Shown here in pieces: positions 1-7,839 of a stretch of 29,142 nucleotides of DNA; the first letter of the stretch is position 1, and the number at the start of each line of letters is the position of its first letter. The position numbers were made by a program, and so were the translations under genes. Under the pieces are notes generated by a model, which saw nothing but the letters and a program-made list of their open reading frames with translations, had not been told where the DNA came from and did not search any database. Source of the stretch: an uncultured Eubacteriales bacterium (GTDB lineage Bacteria; Bacillota; Clostridia; Oscillospirales; CAG-272); contig URHR01000018.1 in NCBI GenBank assembly GCA_900547725.1, positions 1 through 29,142 on the forward strand, written 5' to 3'.

Positions 1-29
1 AGGTTCTTAGGGGACTTCTCCTTAAGAAG
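1..29. repeat. Left-end copy of the 29-bp terminal repeat
   Basis: Identical to 29114-29142 in direct orientation. It is either a dispersed repeat at which the sequence was cut or a sign that the ends join. Confidence 0.95.
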
Positions 30-38
30 TCCCCTAAG
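6..38. repeat. Perfect 14-bp-arm hairpin at the left end
   Basis: Arms 6-19 (CTTAGGGGACTTCT) and 25-38 are exact reverse complements around a 5-nt loop. The left arm, loop and start of the right arm recur at the far right end of the window, so this is a repeated element rather than a one-off terminator. It could still terminate transcription entering from the left, but no T-tract follows. Confidence 0.75.
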
Positions 39-44
39 CAGGGT

Positions 45-61
45 TTGGGACAGAGTCCCAA
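45..61. repeat. Short hairpin, 7-bp arms
   Basis: TTGGGAC (45-51), loop AGA, GTCCCAA (55-61). It lies directly between the 6-38 hairpin and the tandem repeat and overlaps the first tandem unit. It is probably part of the same repeat element. Confidence 0.6.
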
Positions 62-101
62 GGTCTTACCCCCCAAGGTCTTAAGTCCCAAGGTCTTATC
101 A
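57..101. repeat. Three-unit 15-bp tandem repeat
   Basis: The 12-mer CCCAAGGTCTTA occurs at 57-68, 72-83 and 87-98, exactly 15 bp apart, with three variable bases between copies. The array stops just before the ribosome-binding site of the first gene (AAAGGAG near 101-107), so it forms the immediate upstream leader of that gene. It may be a regulatory array or part of a dispersed repeat: similar AAGGTCTT units occur at 29104-29111. Confidence 0.75.
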
Positions 102-114
102 AAGGAGTACCCAC

Positions 115-2040
115 ATGAATCACCGCCAGTATACCCCCATCATGAGCCGAAACTGTACCGCAAATGAGCGGGAGCGGGTGCTTTCCGACCTGACGGAAGC
201 GGAAACCGATACGGTGTTCCTCGCAACCGAGCAGGAACCGTTCTTCCGAACCGAACTGCGTGAGGAGTGCCTGAAGAACCTGCGGGAAAACGTCCGGTTC
301 TTCCGTGACAAAGGACTGGAAGTCGGCATCTGGACCCGTGGCTTCGGCTTCGGCACTCCTGTCCCCCAAAACGCTGATCCCGCCTTCGATGATATGACCC
401 GCCTCCGCTCGATTGCCGGACGGGAAGCCGGCGACGCATTCTGCCCCACAGACCCCGTTTACCGGAAGTGGTACGGCGAGTGGTTCGCCGCGCTCTGCAG
501 TTGCGGCGCAACCACCGTCATGATCGACGACGACCTCTGCCAGTCGGTTCGTCCCGGGCTCGGGTGCTTCTGCAAGCGGCATAAAAACCTGCTTGCAAAA
601 GCCCTCTCCCTCCCCGCCGATTCCCCCGCGCTTGCCGACAGCAACCTCCGGCAAACGGTCTTTACAGGCGCCCCCACCCCCGCGCGGGCGGCTTATGTGC
701 AGACCATGGGCGACTCCCTGCGCGCCTTCTGCCGCTTCCTGCGAGAGATCGCCGACCGCATCGACCCAAACCTCCGCCTCGGATTCTGCGCGGGCTATAC
801 CTCCTTTGACTCCGAAGGCGCAACCGCCGACGAACTGACCGCAATTCTGGCGGGCAAAAACCGCCCCTTCCTGCGGCTCTTGGGCGCGCCGTACTGGACA
901 GCCCCCGCCGTCAACCGCTTCCCCGCCACCGCGCTCGCCGACGTCATCGAATTCGTGCGGATGCAGATCGGCTTCTGCCCCGAGGATACCGAGCTGTTCC
1001 ACGAAGCCGATACCTATCCCCGTCCGCGCGCCCTGATCCCCGCCGCACTCGGAGAAGCCTACGACTGCGCCCTGCGGACAGAGCCGCGCCTCGGGGCGTT
1101 CGATTACCTCTTCGACTACTTCGCTTCGCCCGACTACGAAACGGGCTACCTCCGCGAACATCGCCGCTACGCGCCCCTGCGGGAGCAGATTGACCGCGCC
1201 TTTGCGGACACTGTGCCCTACGGCGTTCGCGTAATTGAGGGAAAGCATAAATTGGCGTGGGCGCACCTGCCGGAAACGTTCCCCGGCGAAAAGCCCCTCA
1301 TGCGGCGCGCATTGAGCCGCGCGGGCGGATTTCTGGCGGGACTCGGCATCCCGACGACCTACGCCCCGCCGCAGGACGACCCCGGCGCAGTCCCAGCCGC
1401 CGTCTGCTTTGGCGAGAACGCGCGCCTGCTCGTCGGAAAGCCGCTCCCGCGCCGACTGATTCTGGATATCCCCGCCGCGCAGATCCTGCGGGAGAGCGGC
1501 ATAGCGGTCGGCTTTTCGGATGCAACCCAAATTCCGCCCCCGCTCCTGACCCTGCACGGCAACGAACGCGCGGCAACAGGCGCGCTCCCTCACGCTTACC
1601 GCCTGACCCTGCAAGCGGGCGCGCAACCGCTCACCGTCTTTTCCGGGGACGGGCTGACCACACCCGCCGTTTACCGCTTCCGCAGCGGCGAAACCGAACT
1701 TCTGGTCTACGCAATTGACGCTTACGCGGGCGACCCGCGCACGGCGTTCTCGCTCTCCTGCTTCCGCGCAGAGGAGTTGGCGGACTTCCTGCAACTCCCC
1801 TACCCCAAAATCCCGCGCGAGCCGAATTTTTACCAAATCTGCCGCAAGCGCGCGGACGGACAGCTTGTCAGCCTGTTTCTCAACCTCTCGCTCGACACCG
1901 CCGAGAATCTGCTCGTCACGGATGTCAGCGCGGGCGCGACGGTCGCGGGAGTCGAGGCGCACCCCGAAGGAAACGGCATCCGCATCGCCTCCCCCGTCCC
2001 GCCGTTCCACGGCTTTGTTCTGACCCAACAGACGAAATGA
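115..2040 (+). CDS. Unrecognised putative cytoplasmic glycoside hydrolase-like protein
   Basis: A 641-residue protein that I cannot place in a named family. The ATG at 115 follows AAAGGAG with good spacing. There is no signal peptide or membrane segment. The N-terminal half alternates strand-like and helix-like stretches, as in a (beta/alpha) barrel: a helix ending in GLEVGIWTRGFGFG, then TTVMIDDDLCQ, LRLGFCAGYTSFDSE, and an ELFHEADTYPRPR segment rich in acidic and aromatic residues. The DDD and E/D residues in these strand ends are candidate catalytic or sugar-binding positions. The last 200 or so residues look all-beta, like the C-terminal sandwich of many glycosidases. It is followed after 22 bp by an SGNH esterase gene and so probably shares its transcript. 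A role in plant-glycan or glycoside breakdown is inferred from fold impression and neighbours only. Confidence 0.6.
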   Translation: MNHRQYTPIMSRNCTANERERVLSDLTEAETDTVFLATEQEPFFRTELREECLKNLRENVRFFRDKGLEVGIWTRGFGFGTPVPQNADPAFDDMTRLRSIAGREAGDAFCPTDPVYRKWYGEWFAALCSCGATTVMIDDDLCQSVRPGLGCFCKRHKNLLAKALSLPADSPALADSNLRQTVFTGAPTPARAAYVQTMGDSLRAFCRFLREIADRIDPNLRLGFCAGYTSFDSEGATADELTAILAGKNRPFLRLLGAPYWTAPAVNRFPATALADVIEFVRMQIGFCPEDTELFHEADTYPRPRALIPAALGEAYDCALRTEPRLGAFDYLFDYFASPDYETGYLREHRRYAPLREQIDRAFADTVPYGVRVIEGKHKLAWAHLPETFPGEKPLMRRALSRAGGFLAGLGIPTTYAPPQDDPGAVPAAVCFGENARLLVGKPLPRRLILDIPAAQILRESGIAVGFSDATQIPPPLLTLHGNERAATGALPHAYRLTLQAGAQPLTVFSGDGLTTPAVYRFRSGETELLVYAIDAYAGDPRTAFSLSCFRAEELADFLQLPYPKIPREPNFYQICRKRADGQLVSLFLNLSLDTAENLLVTDVSAGATVAGVEAHPEGNGIRIASPVPPFHGFVLTQQTK

Positions 2041-2062
2041 AAAATGAAAAAGGAGTCCCGAT

Positions 2063-3157
2063 ATGAAACAGCTTTCTTTGGATGAAATCGACGCGAATTT
2101 CCACGTCCCGAAAACCGTAACCGATACGGACATCACCTGGCGCGACGTGCGGCAAGCCCCCTTTGCGGTTTACGGGCTTTACGACTATAAAAATACAGTC
2201 CCCTTCCGTCGGATGCCCGAGGAGACCGCCGCCGCAGTCAGCGCGGGGGTTGCCGAGCTTTCCTATAACACTGCAGGCGGGCGGGTGCGCTTCTCCACCG
2301 ATTCCGACCTGATTGCCATCCACGCCACCATGAACCGCATCGGCAAGATGCCGCATATCCCGCTCACAGGCTCTGCAGGCTTCGACCTCTATGTCGACGA
2401 CCCCGCAACGGGGACTTCCCGCTATTTCCGCACCTTCATGCCGCCGTTTGATATTGTGGACGGCTACGAGGCGGCGGTTTGTTTCCCCTCGCGGAAACTG
2501 CGGTATCTCACCGTCAATTTCCCGCTCTACGCAGGGGTCGATACGCTCCTGATCGGAACGCGGGACAATGCAACGGTCGGCGAAGGGCTTCGTTACCGCA
2601 ACAGCGCGCCCATCGTCTATTACGGCAGTTCCATCACGCAGGGCGGCTGCGCCTCGCGCCCGGGGAACTGCTACCAGAACATCGTTGCGCGCCGCACGGG
2701 GCTGGATTATGTCAACCTCGGCTTTTCCGGCAGCGGCAAGGCGGAGGACGCGATGATCGACTACCTTGCCTCGCTCGGGATGTGCGCATTCGTCTCGGAT
2801 TACGACCACAACGCGCCGAACCCGCAACACCTGCGCAACACGCATTGCAAGCTCTACCGGGCAATCCGCGCCGCGCACCCCGACGTTCCCTATCTCATGA
2901 TCTCCCGCATCGACTTTGACAGCGCCTACACGGAGAATCTTGCGCGCAGGGATGTCATACTCGACACCTACCGCTACGCACGGGAGCAGGGCGACCGCAA
3001 CGTGTATTACATCGACGGCGCGTCGGTCTTTCGCGGGCTCGACGAGGACAGTTGCACCGTGGACGGAACGCACCCGAACGACCACGGCTTCTTCCTTTAC
3101 GCCGACGCACTCTGCGCCGAGCTGAAACGGGCGTTCACCGAACAGGCGTTTCTGTGA
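2063..3157 (+). CDS. SGNH/GDSL-family hydrolase, probable carbohydrate esterase
   Basis: A 364-residue protein with two parts: an N-terminal beta-rich region (about 20-175) of the type that precedes SGNH hydrolase domains in bacterial carbohydrate esterases, and a C-terminal SGNH domain (about 180-360). The nucleophile motif is GSSITQGG with the likely catalytic Ser190. The catalytic dyad motif DGTHPND supplies Asp334 and His337. SGNH enzymes of this layout typically remove acetyl or other acyl groups from sugars. No signal peptide is present, so it probably acts on imported oligosaccharides. The start has AAAGGAG 8 bases upstream. It follows the preceding putative hydrolase gene by 22 bp, which suggests one operon. 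The exact ester substrate cannot be read from the sequence. Confidence 0.88.
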   Translation: MKQLSLDEIDANFHVPKTVTDTDITWRDVRQAPFAVYGLYDYKNTVPFRRMPEETAAAVSAGVAELSYNTAGGRVRFSTDSDLIAIHATMNRIGKMPHIPLTGSAGFDLYVDDPATGTSRYFRTFMPPFDIVDGYEAAVCFPSRKLRYLTVNFPLYAGVDTLLIGTRDNATVGEGLRYRNSAPIVYYGSSITQGGCASRPGNCYQNIVARRTGLDYVNLGFSGSGKAEDAMIDYLASLGMCAFVSDYDHNAPNPQHLRNTHCKLYRAIRAAHPDVPYLMISRIDFDSAYTENLARRDVILDTYRYAREQGDRNVYYIDGASVFRGLDEDSCTVDGTHPNDHGFFLYADALCAELKRAFTEQAFL

Positions 3158-3240
3158 GCACGGACGGTGCAAAAATCCGGACTCGGTAGGTGCGCGTAAA
3201 AACTCCCGCCGTTTTTGGATTGCTCCAAATAATCACAAAA

Positions 3241-3312
3241 CCGACATCGCTTTCAGGCGGTGTCGGTTGCAGACTGTAGACAAAGCCTATCTCTTCCGAG
3301 ATAGGCTTTGTC
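3241..3312. terminator. Two tandem hairpins between convergent genes
   Basis: The first hairpin is at 3241-3266: 10-bp arms CCGACATCGC/GCGGTGTCGG with one G-T pair and loop TTTCAG. The second is at 3279-3312: perfect 15-bp arms GACAAAGCCTATCTC and its complement, loop TTCC. They sit between the end of the SGNH gene (+) and the end of the nucleoside hydrolase gene (-), so they can serve as a bidirectional terminator. Neither has a long T-tract, which weakens a strictly intrinsic mechanism. Confidence 0.7.
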
Positions 3313-3345
3313 AGCGTTCCGAAGGGCTTTACAGCCGCTTCCGCT

Positions 3346-4278
3346 TCATTGATTTGCTCCGCTCAGTTTTCGGAACAGGTCGGTCATCAGTCCGTAGCGG
3401 CAGACAAAATACACATAGCGCATGGAATGCCGCGTGGGCTGTTCCGAATAGGTTCCGTCATATTGCGGGATCAGCGCAGGGCGCAGATAGGAGAGCATCA
3501 TGCGGTTCTTTTCGTTGAGCAACCACCCAACGGCGGTCACATCCCAGATGGCACGATCCCATGCGATGTCCCGAAAATGACGGTCCATTCCCTCCGTTGC
3601 CTTCGCAAGCAGATAATCACAGAGCGGATTTTTCCCTTTCAGGTAATGCCGCAGTTCCGGCTCGGTTGTGGTAAAGCCGCTTGCAACCCCGTTACACGGC
3701 AGCTGTACCAGAGGTGCGCCGCAACCGAACAAAACCCGCGCCGCCGCGACATCCTGCTTCATGTTGAATTCCTTGGTGTCTACCCAATGGAGCGCATGAC
3801 CTCCCAGCCAGATATGGACAACATTCTCCGTCATTGCAACCGGATCGGTCAGAATTGCGGACGCTGCATTGGTAGCCGCCGCAATGGAAACGATGTAAAG
3901 CGGGTTTTCGGGCGAATGCTTCCGTGCTTCCCGCACCATGAACTCCGACGCGTCGGTCACAACCGGCGTTTTTTCGTCCGGCAGATAGCCGCAGGCGCCC
4001 CGATATACGTTCGGGATCAGCTCTTCGCGGTGCATCAGCCCGAGAATATGCAGGATTTCTCCGTAGCTTTTCTCCATGCCGTCAGCGGGAGAGGTGCTGT
4101 TTGCGTTGAAGAACGGCGCGGCGCAAATGCCGACCGTGTTCAGCTTTTCCCCGGACAGGAGCAGGTACGCCAGCGCAAACTGGTCATCCGCCTCGTTGAA
4201 GGTATCGGTGTCCAGAATCACGTCGACCCGCCCCTGCGGGACTTCAAGATTTTTTTCGAGTTGTTCTTTTGTCAGCAT
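3346..4278 (-). CDS. Nucleoside hydrolase (IUNH family)
   Basis: A 310-residue protein of the inosine-uridine preferring nucleoside hydrolase family, which cleaves the N-glycosidic bond of nucleosides to base and ribose using a Ca2+-binding Asp cluster. The N-terminal signature reads VDVILDTDTFNEADDQFA, matching the family pattern DxDxxxxDDxxA with an unusual Asn-Glu insert instead of Gly. Further family landmarks are IWLGG, FNMKQDVAAARVLF and a late WDVTAVGWLL segment that supplies the last Asp ligand. The length is normal. The ATG lies 4 bp after the stop of the upstream phosphatase-fold gene, so it is the last gene of the surface operon. Its substrate may not be a nucleoside: distant IUNH members occur in sugar-degradation loci of Clostridia with no proven role. 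Confidence 0.9.
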   Translation of the reverse strand: MLTKEQLEKNLEVPQGRVDVILDTDTFNEADDQFALAYLLLSGEKLNTVGICAAPFFNANSTSPADGMEKSYGEILHILGLMHREELIPNVYRGACGYLPDEKTPVVTDASEFMVREARKHSPENPLYIVSIAAATNAASAILTDPVAMTENVVHIWLGGHALHWVDTKEFNMKQDVAAARVLFGCGAPLVQLPCNGVASGFTTTEPELRHYLKGKNPLCDYLLAKATEGMDRHFRDIAWDRAIWDVTAVGWLLNEKNRMMLSYLRPALIPQYDGTYSEQPTRHSMRYVYFVCRYGLMTDLFRKLSGANQ

Positions 4279-4282
4279 CGGA

Positions 4283-6082
4283 TTACTTCAGAAAGGAAAA
4301 GTCCGCAATCATCGGCCAATGGTCGGAGGCGGTATCCGCTTTTTTCCCTTTCTCCAGAATTGCGTTTTTCAGCGAAAATCCTTTCGGATCGTAGAAAATA
4401 TGATCGGCAAGATAATCGTTCGGGAAGGAATCCGCCACGTCACCGTAACCGGTCCAACGCTTGATCGTGGTGTAGCAATCCGAGCCTTTTGCGGTATTCA
4501 GATCGCCGAGAATCATTGCGGGCACATCGTAGGTCTTTTTCAGCGTATCCAGCCGCTTGAGCGTCATTTCCGCCTGCATCACCTTCTGTGCTTCCAGATG
4601 CTCCTGTGCCGTAAGTTCGGAAGTCGCGCCTGCCGTGGAGGTATAATGCGTGCCGAGCGTCATAAAGCGCTTGCCCGTTGCCTTCACCTCAAACACGCCC
4701 CACATAATCACACGGCGGTTCACGTCGTCGTTCCACGGCGCGTCGGTTGTCGGATGAATGCTGATATCCTCGTATCCGCCCTCAATCAGGGTCAGCGTTT
4801 CGGAGTTATAGACCAGCGAAGTCCGGTTGGACAGTCCGTCCGGGCGCATCAGGCTTACGAATTTGTACTTGGAATCCAACAGCGGCGGCAGTTCCTGACT
4901 CCACGTGTCGAAGAACTCGCACAGGCAGAGCACATCGGGCGAATAGCCGTTGATCAGCGAAGCGATGATCCCCTTGCGCAGATTCACATCGGCGGGAATT
5001 TTTCCGCCCGAACCCCAACCTGCGAATTCCACCAGAACATTGTATTCCATAATCCGCACATCCCCGGTATTTGCGGCAAACTCACCGGGAACGGTCAGAG
5101 ATTTCCGTTCATTCATATCGTCCAGTACTCCTTTTTTCGCATCCAGATACGCTTTGAATTCCGTTGCAAGGGTGGTTGTCAGCGTTGCGGACGAACCGAT
5201 AAAATAGATGTTTCCGCCTTTTGCCAGCATCAGATACTGCCCCTGCTGCAGATTTGCCGAGGCGGTTTCCTCCGTACTGCGGGCGGTATTTCCGACCAGA
5301 ATCTCATGCTCCGCCTTCGGCTCGGAATCCGGAACAACCTCGGGAACAGCTCCGCAGGATTCACCGATCACCGTTTGGATATTCTCCGCCACGCTTTGCG
5401 CAACCGTATCCTTGGCGGGATAAACGATGCGGAAATCCTGCACGGAAACGTTGTTCAGCGTGATATCCTTGAGTTTATAGATCAACGCCCGGTAGGTGTA
5501 GTCCTTTTTCCATGTCAGAACCGCGCCGCGATCGTCCTTTACGGTGTTGTTTTCAATCATCTGTGCCAAACGTTGTGCACCGTTGATGGCGGCTTCATCG
5601 GTGTATGCCGCAACCACAATGTTTTTCTCCGTCAGGCAGACTTCGTAATCCTTATATTTGAGACTCTTCAGCACCCGCACGGTGTCGGCACGGTAGCAGT
5701 TGCCGATGATAATCTCCATCGAGCTTTCAACAGGCGTTTCGCTGAAATCGGAATCGGTTGTGGATACGAACCACGCCCCCGTTGCACGGTGGAGGGTATC
5801 GACCAACGTGGCAACGGTTGATGCGAGAGCAGAAGAACAGCCCTCGGGACGGACAACGGTAAACGCGGCTTTCGTGCCGGTTGCAAGCGTCAGATTTCTG
5901 ACGGTATTACCGCCGTCCGCCGTTTCGGTCTCCGACACGGCGGTACTGCCGCCGGCGCTGCCGTCCGACCCGGGGATCGGGGGCTGCTCTGTGTTTTGAC
6001 AGGAGAACAGCCCCAGACAAACGGCAAGCAGAAGAAGCAGTGTCGGAATCAAAGCCCGACGATTGGGCTTGCGTTGTTTCAT
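4283..6082 (-). CDS. Lipoprotein with C-terminal endonuclease/exonuclease/phosphatase domain
   Basis: A 599-residue protein. I choose the ATG at 6082 because GAGGTG lies 6 bases upstream; an in-frame TTG at 6103 would overlap the upstream gene. The N-terminus has a basic stretch, a Leu-rich core and lipobox LFSC, then a Gly/Ser/Thr linker, so it should be anchored outside the membrane. Residues about 60-330 carry two similar sub-domains, each with an EI(I/L)VGN-type strand followed by a segment ending in strand-turn-strand and helix (see findings). The last 260 residues are an EEP domain: RIMEYNV, LCLCEFFD, ILGDLNT and SDHWPMIADF, containing the Asn, Glu, GDxN and SDH metal/catalytic motifs of Mg2+-dependent phosphoesterases. 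It could release phosphate or degrade nucleic acid or phospholipid head groups outside the cell. The nucleoside hydrolase immediately downstream hints at nucleotide salvage. Confidence 0.85.
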   Translation of the reverse strand: MKQRKPNRRALIPTLLLLLAVCLGLFSCQNTEQPPIPGSDGSAGGSTAVSETETADGGNTVRNLTLATGTKAAFTVVRPEGCSSALASTVATLVDTLHRATGAWFVSTTDSDFSETPVESSMEIIIGNCYRADTVRVLKSLKYKDYEVCLTEKNIVVAAYTDEAAINGAQRLAQMIENNTVKDDRGAVLTWKKDYTYRALIYKLKDITLNNVSVQDFRIVYPAKDTVAQSVAENIQTVIGESCGAVPEVVPDSEPKAEHEILVGNTARSTEETASANLQQGQYLMLAKGGNIYFIGSSATLTTTLATEFKAYLDAKKGVLDDMNERKSLTVPGEFAANTGDVRIMEYNVLVEFAGWGSGGKIPADVNLRKGIIASLINGYSPDVLCLCEFFDTWSQELPPLLDSKYKFVSLMRPDGLSNRTSLVYNSETLTLIEGGYEDISIHPTTDAPWNDDVNRRVIMWGVFEVKATGKRFMTLGTHYTSTAGATSELTAQEHLEAQKVMQAEMTLKRLDTLKKTYDVPAMILGDLNTAKGSDCYTTIKRWTGYGDVADSFPNDYLADHIFYDPKGFSLKNAILEKGKKADTASDHWPMIADFSFLK

Positions 6083-6092
6083 CCGGCGCACC

Positions 6093-7550
6093 TCAATCCT
6101 CAAAGAACGCGTTCAGCTGACCCGCAACCTTCGTCATCGGCGACTCAAACAATTCCTTGTAGTAGGAGACCCAGTCTCTCTTCAGCAGAACCGCATTACG
6201 GAACATGGAAGCGGGCGCATTGCCGCCCTCAAAGAGGTTATAGCTCAGGATCCCGAACTCGGTGGTGGTTCCGGCACGGATAATATCGAACATTCTCGAA
6301 GAAGCGGGATCTTTGCTGTACTGCTGTTTCATGATCCGGTAGTAGACATCGGGAGTGATCTGGATGCTGCCTGCGTAGGCAAGCGTTTCCAGGAATGCAC
6401 CCGATTCCGCTTTGTTCTTTACATTGGAAGTGATGAAATACTCCGCGTGGTCATTGCCCAGCAGGGTATGATAGGAATCATCCTCCGAATATTTCGGGAA
6501 CGGGAGAAGTCCGATGTCCTTCATTTCGTTAAAGTCGGTCTTGACGTACTTGACAGCGGCAATCGTAAAGACTTCCATGTTGGTTTTGAAGCCTGTCGTT
6601 CCGCCGTTGACGTTGAGAATCTGCGAGTTGTAAGCCGCATTCTTCACCTTGTCCAGCAGACTCAGAACTTTATTGGAATTGGTATCCTGCGAAACCGTGA
6701 GAGCACCGTCCTGAATCTCGAACAGATGCAGTCCGGACGCAATATAGAAGCTGTCCAGCTGGTTCTGGTCAGACATTCCGATTGCATAGATCTTGGACGC
6801 CGCGTCAACGGTATCGGACGGAAGCGACAGAGCGGAGGCAATCTCAAAGAAGCGATCAATGGTCCACTCGTCATTGTCAACCAGACTGTACAGATCGTTT
6901 TTGGTCAGATCGCTGTAGCTTTCGAGCAGACCGGTGTTGAACAGCATGATCTGCATATTGTACAGCAGGTTTGCGGAAAGTTCACCCGACATGAAGTAGG
7001 TTTTATTGTTCAGCGTAACCGCGTCATGAATAAAATCCGACCACCATGTTTTGGAGAAGTCCACATTCTCAACGGTATTCAGATCCTCGATGATTCCGGT
7101 CACCATCAGAGAAACGGGAATCAGGCAGTATGCGCCGATGATGTCATATGCCTCCACATTTCCGAACACCGTGTTGGTAACGGTTTCGATGAAGGAGGTC
7201 ATCGAGCCGAACTGTCCCTCAATGGAGGTAACCTTCATCTCAATGCCGAGGTGCTCTTTGACAATGTTGTCCCGCTGAACCAGCGTATAGTTGACGGAGT
7301 CTCCCGATTCGTCCTTCTCGTTGCCGAATTCGGGAATGGTGCTGTTGTAGGTCAGAGCGGTCATCACGCGTCCGATTTCCTGCTTCGGGACGTCGAAGCG
7401 CTCGTCCGCGCTGATGCCGGGATCTTCGGTCTGAGACGAGCTGTTTGTTGTGCCGGTCGGTTTCTGCTCGGTGTTTTTCTTGCAGGCGGTCAGCGCCATT
7501 GCGCCAAGCACCATCAGAAGAGCAAGGGTAAGGCTGATAAATCTTTTCAT
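6093..7550 (-). CDS. Extracellular solute-binding lipoprotein of an ABC-type sugar importer
   Basis: A 485-residue lipoprotein. The signal peptide ends in lipobox ALTAC, followed by a Lys/Thr/Ser/Gln-rich linker. The remainder has the look of family-1 (carbohydrate-type) extracellular solute-binding proteins common in Clostridia: IVKEHLGIEMKV, DIIGAYCLIP, a TWW motif followed by TYFMSGELS, and NDEWTIDRFFEIASAL. AAAGGAA precedes the ATG. The next gene begins 11 bp after its stop. No permease or ATPase gene occurs in the operon or the window, so the partner transporter must be encoded elsewhere. The substrate is inferred from neighbours to be a plant-derived oligosaccharide or glycoside. Confidence 0.88.
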   Translation of the reverse strand: MKRFISLTLALLMVLGAMALTACKKNTEQKPTGTTNSSSQTEDPGISADERFDVPKQEIGRVMTALTYNSTIPEFGNEKDESGDSVNYTLVQRDNIVKEHLGIEMKVTSIEGQFGSMTSFIETVTNTVFGNVEAYDIIGAYCLIPVSLMVTGIIEDLNTVENVDFSKTWWSDFIHDAVTLNNKTYFMSGELSANLLYNMQIMLFNTGLLESYSDLTKNDLYSLVDNDEWTIDRFFEIASALSLPSDTVDAASKIYAIGMSDQNQLDSFYIASGLHLFEIQDGALTVSQDTNSNKVLSLLDKVKNAAYNSQILNVNGGTTGFKTNMEVFTIAAVKYVKTDFNEMKDIGLLPFPKYSEDDSYHTLLGNDHAEYFITSNVKNKAESGAFLETLAYAGSIQITPDVYYRIMKQQYSKDPASSRMFDIIRAGTTTEFGILSYNLFEGGNAPASMFRNAVLLKRDWVSYYKELFESPMTKVAGQLNAFFED

Positions 7551-7579
7551 ATTGGTTCCTTTCTGTAACGAACTTACAA

Positions 7580-7610
7580 GTTACAGACGGCGCGATGCGC
7601 CGTCTGTAAC
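7580..7610 (-). terminator. 14-bp-arm hairpin in the surface operon
   Basis: GTTACAGACGGCGC (7580-7593) and its exact complement (7597-7610) surround a 3-nt loop. It lies between the 68-residue lipoprotein gene and the solute-binding protein gene. No T-run follows on the minus strand, so it may be a partial terminator or an mRNA-stabilising stem that sets different expression levels within the operon. Confidence 0.65.
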
Positions 7611-7616
7611 CTAAAA

Positions 7617-7823
7617 TCAATAGCGGTCGGACCACTCACGCGTCGATTCGGGCGCAGAGGTTTCGTTTCCGTTATCTTTCTTTGTCGGAGTCTCTTCCTG
7701 CTTGCTGCCTACATCGGACGTTTTCGGCGTCGTATCGGACGGCTTGTTGTTATCCGAGCCGCACGAAGCGAAAGCAAAAACGCAGATCAGCAAGGCGAGA
7801 ATAGCCGCTGTCAGTTTTTTCAT
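7617..7823 (-). CDS. Small 68-residue lipoprotein
   Basis: The ATG at 7823 has GGAGGG 8 bases upstream. The product is a lipoprotein signal peptide ending in FASC, then only about 48 residues of Ser/Thr/Lys/Asp/Glu/Pro-rich linker, and it stops at REWSDRY. There is no folded domain. It resembles the head and linker of a solute-binding lipoprotein that ends where the domain would start. It may be a true micro-lipoprotein or the surviving 5' end of a deleted lipoprotein gene. It sits inside the surface operon, 67 bp before the intact solute-binding protein. Confidence 0.7.
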   Translation of the reverse strand: MKKLTAAILALLICVFAFASCGSDNNKPSDTTPKTSDVGSKQEETPTKKDNGNETSAPESTREWSDRY

Positions 7824-7839
7824 GATATTCCCTCCGAAA

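Noticed and set aside
1..101. CRISPR array
   Set aside because: Repeat units are 12-15 bp with 3-bp gaps, far too short for repeats and spacers, and no cas genes are present.
34..2136. 700-codon open frame on the minus strand opposite the first gene
   Set aside because: Composition is Arg/Gly/Ala/Val-rich with no family features, and it is the antisense shadow of a GC-rich gene that has a good RBS and downstream operon partner.
4076..5821. 581-codon plus-strand frame across the nucleoside hydrolase and EEP genes
   Set aside because: It spans two real minus-strand genes with clear motifs and has no coherent domain or RBS.
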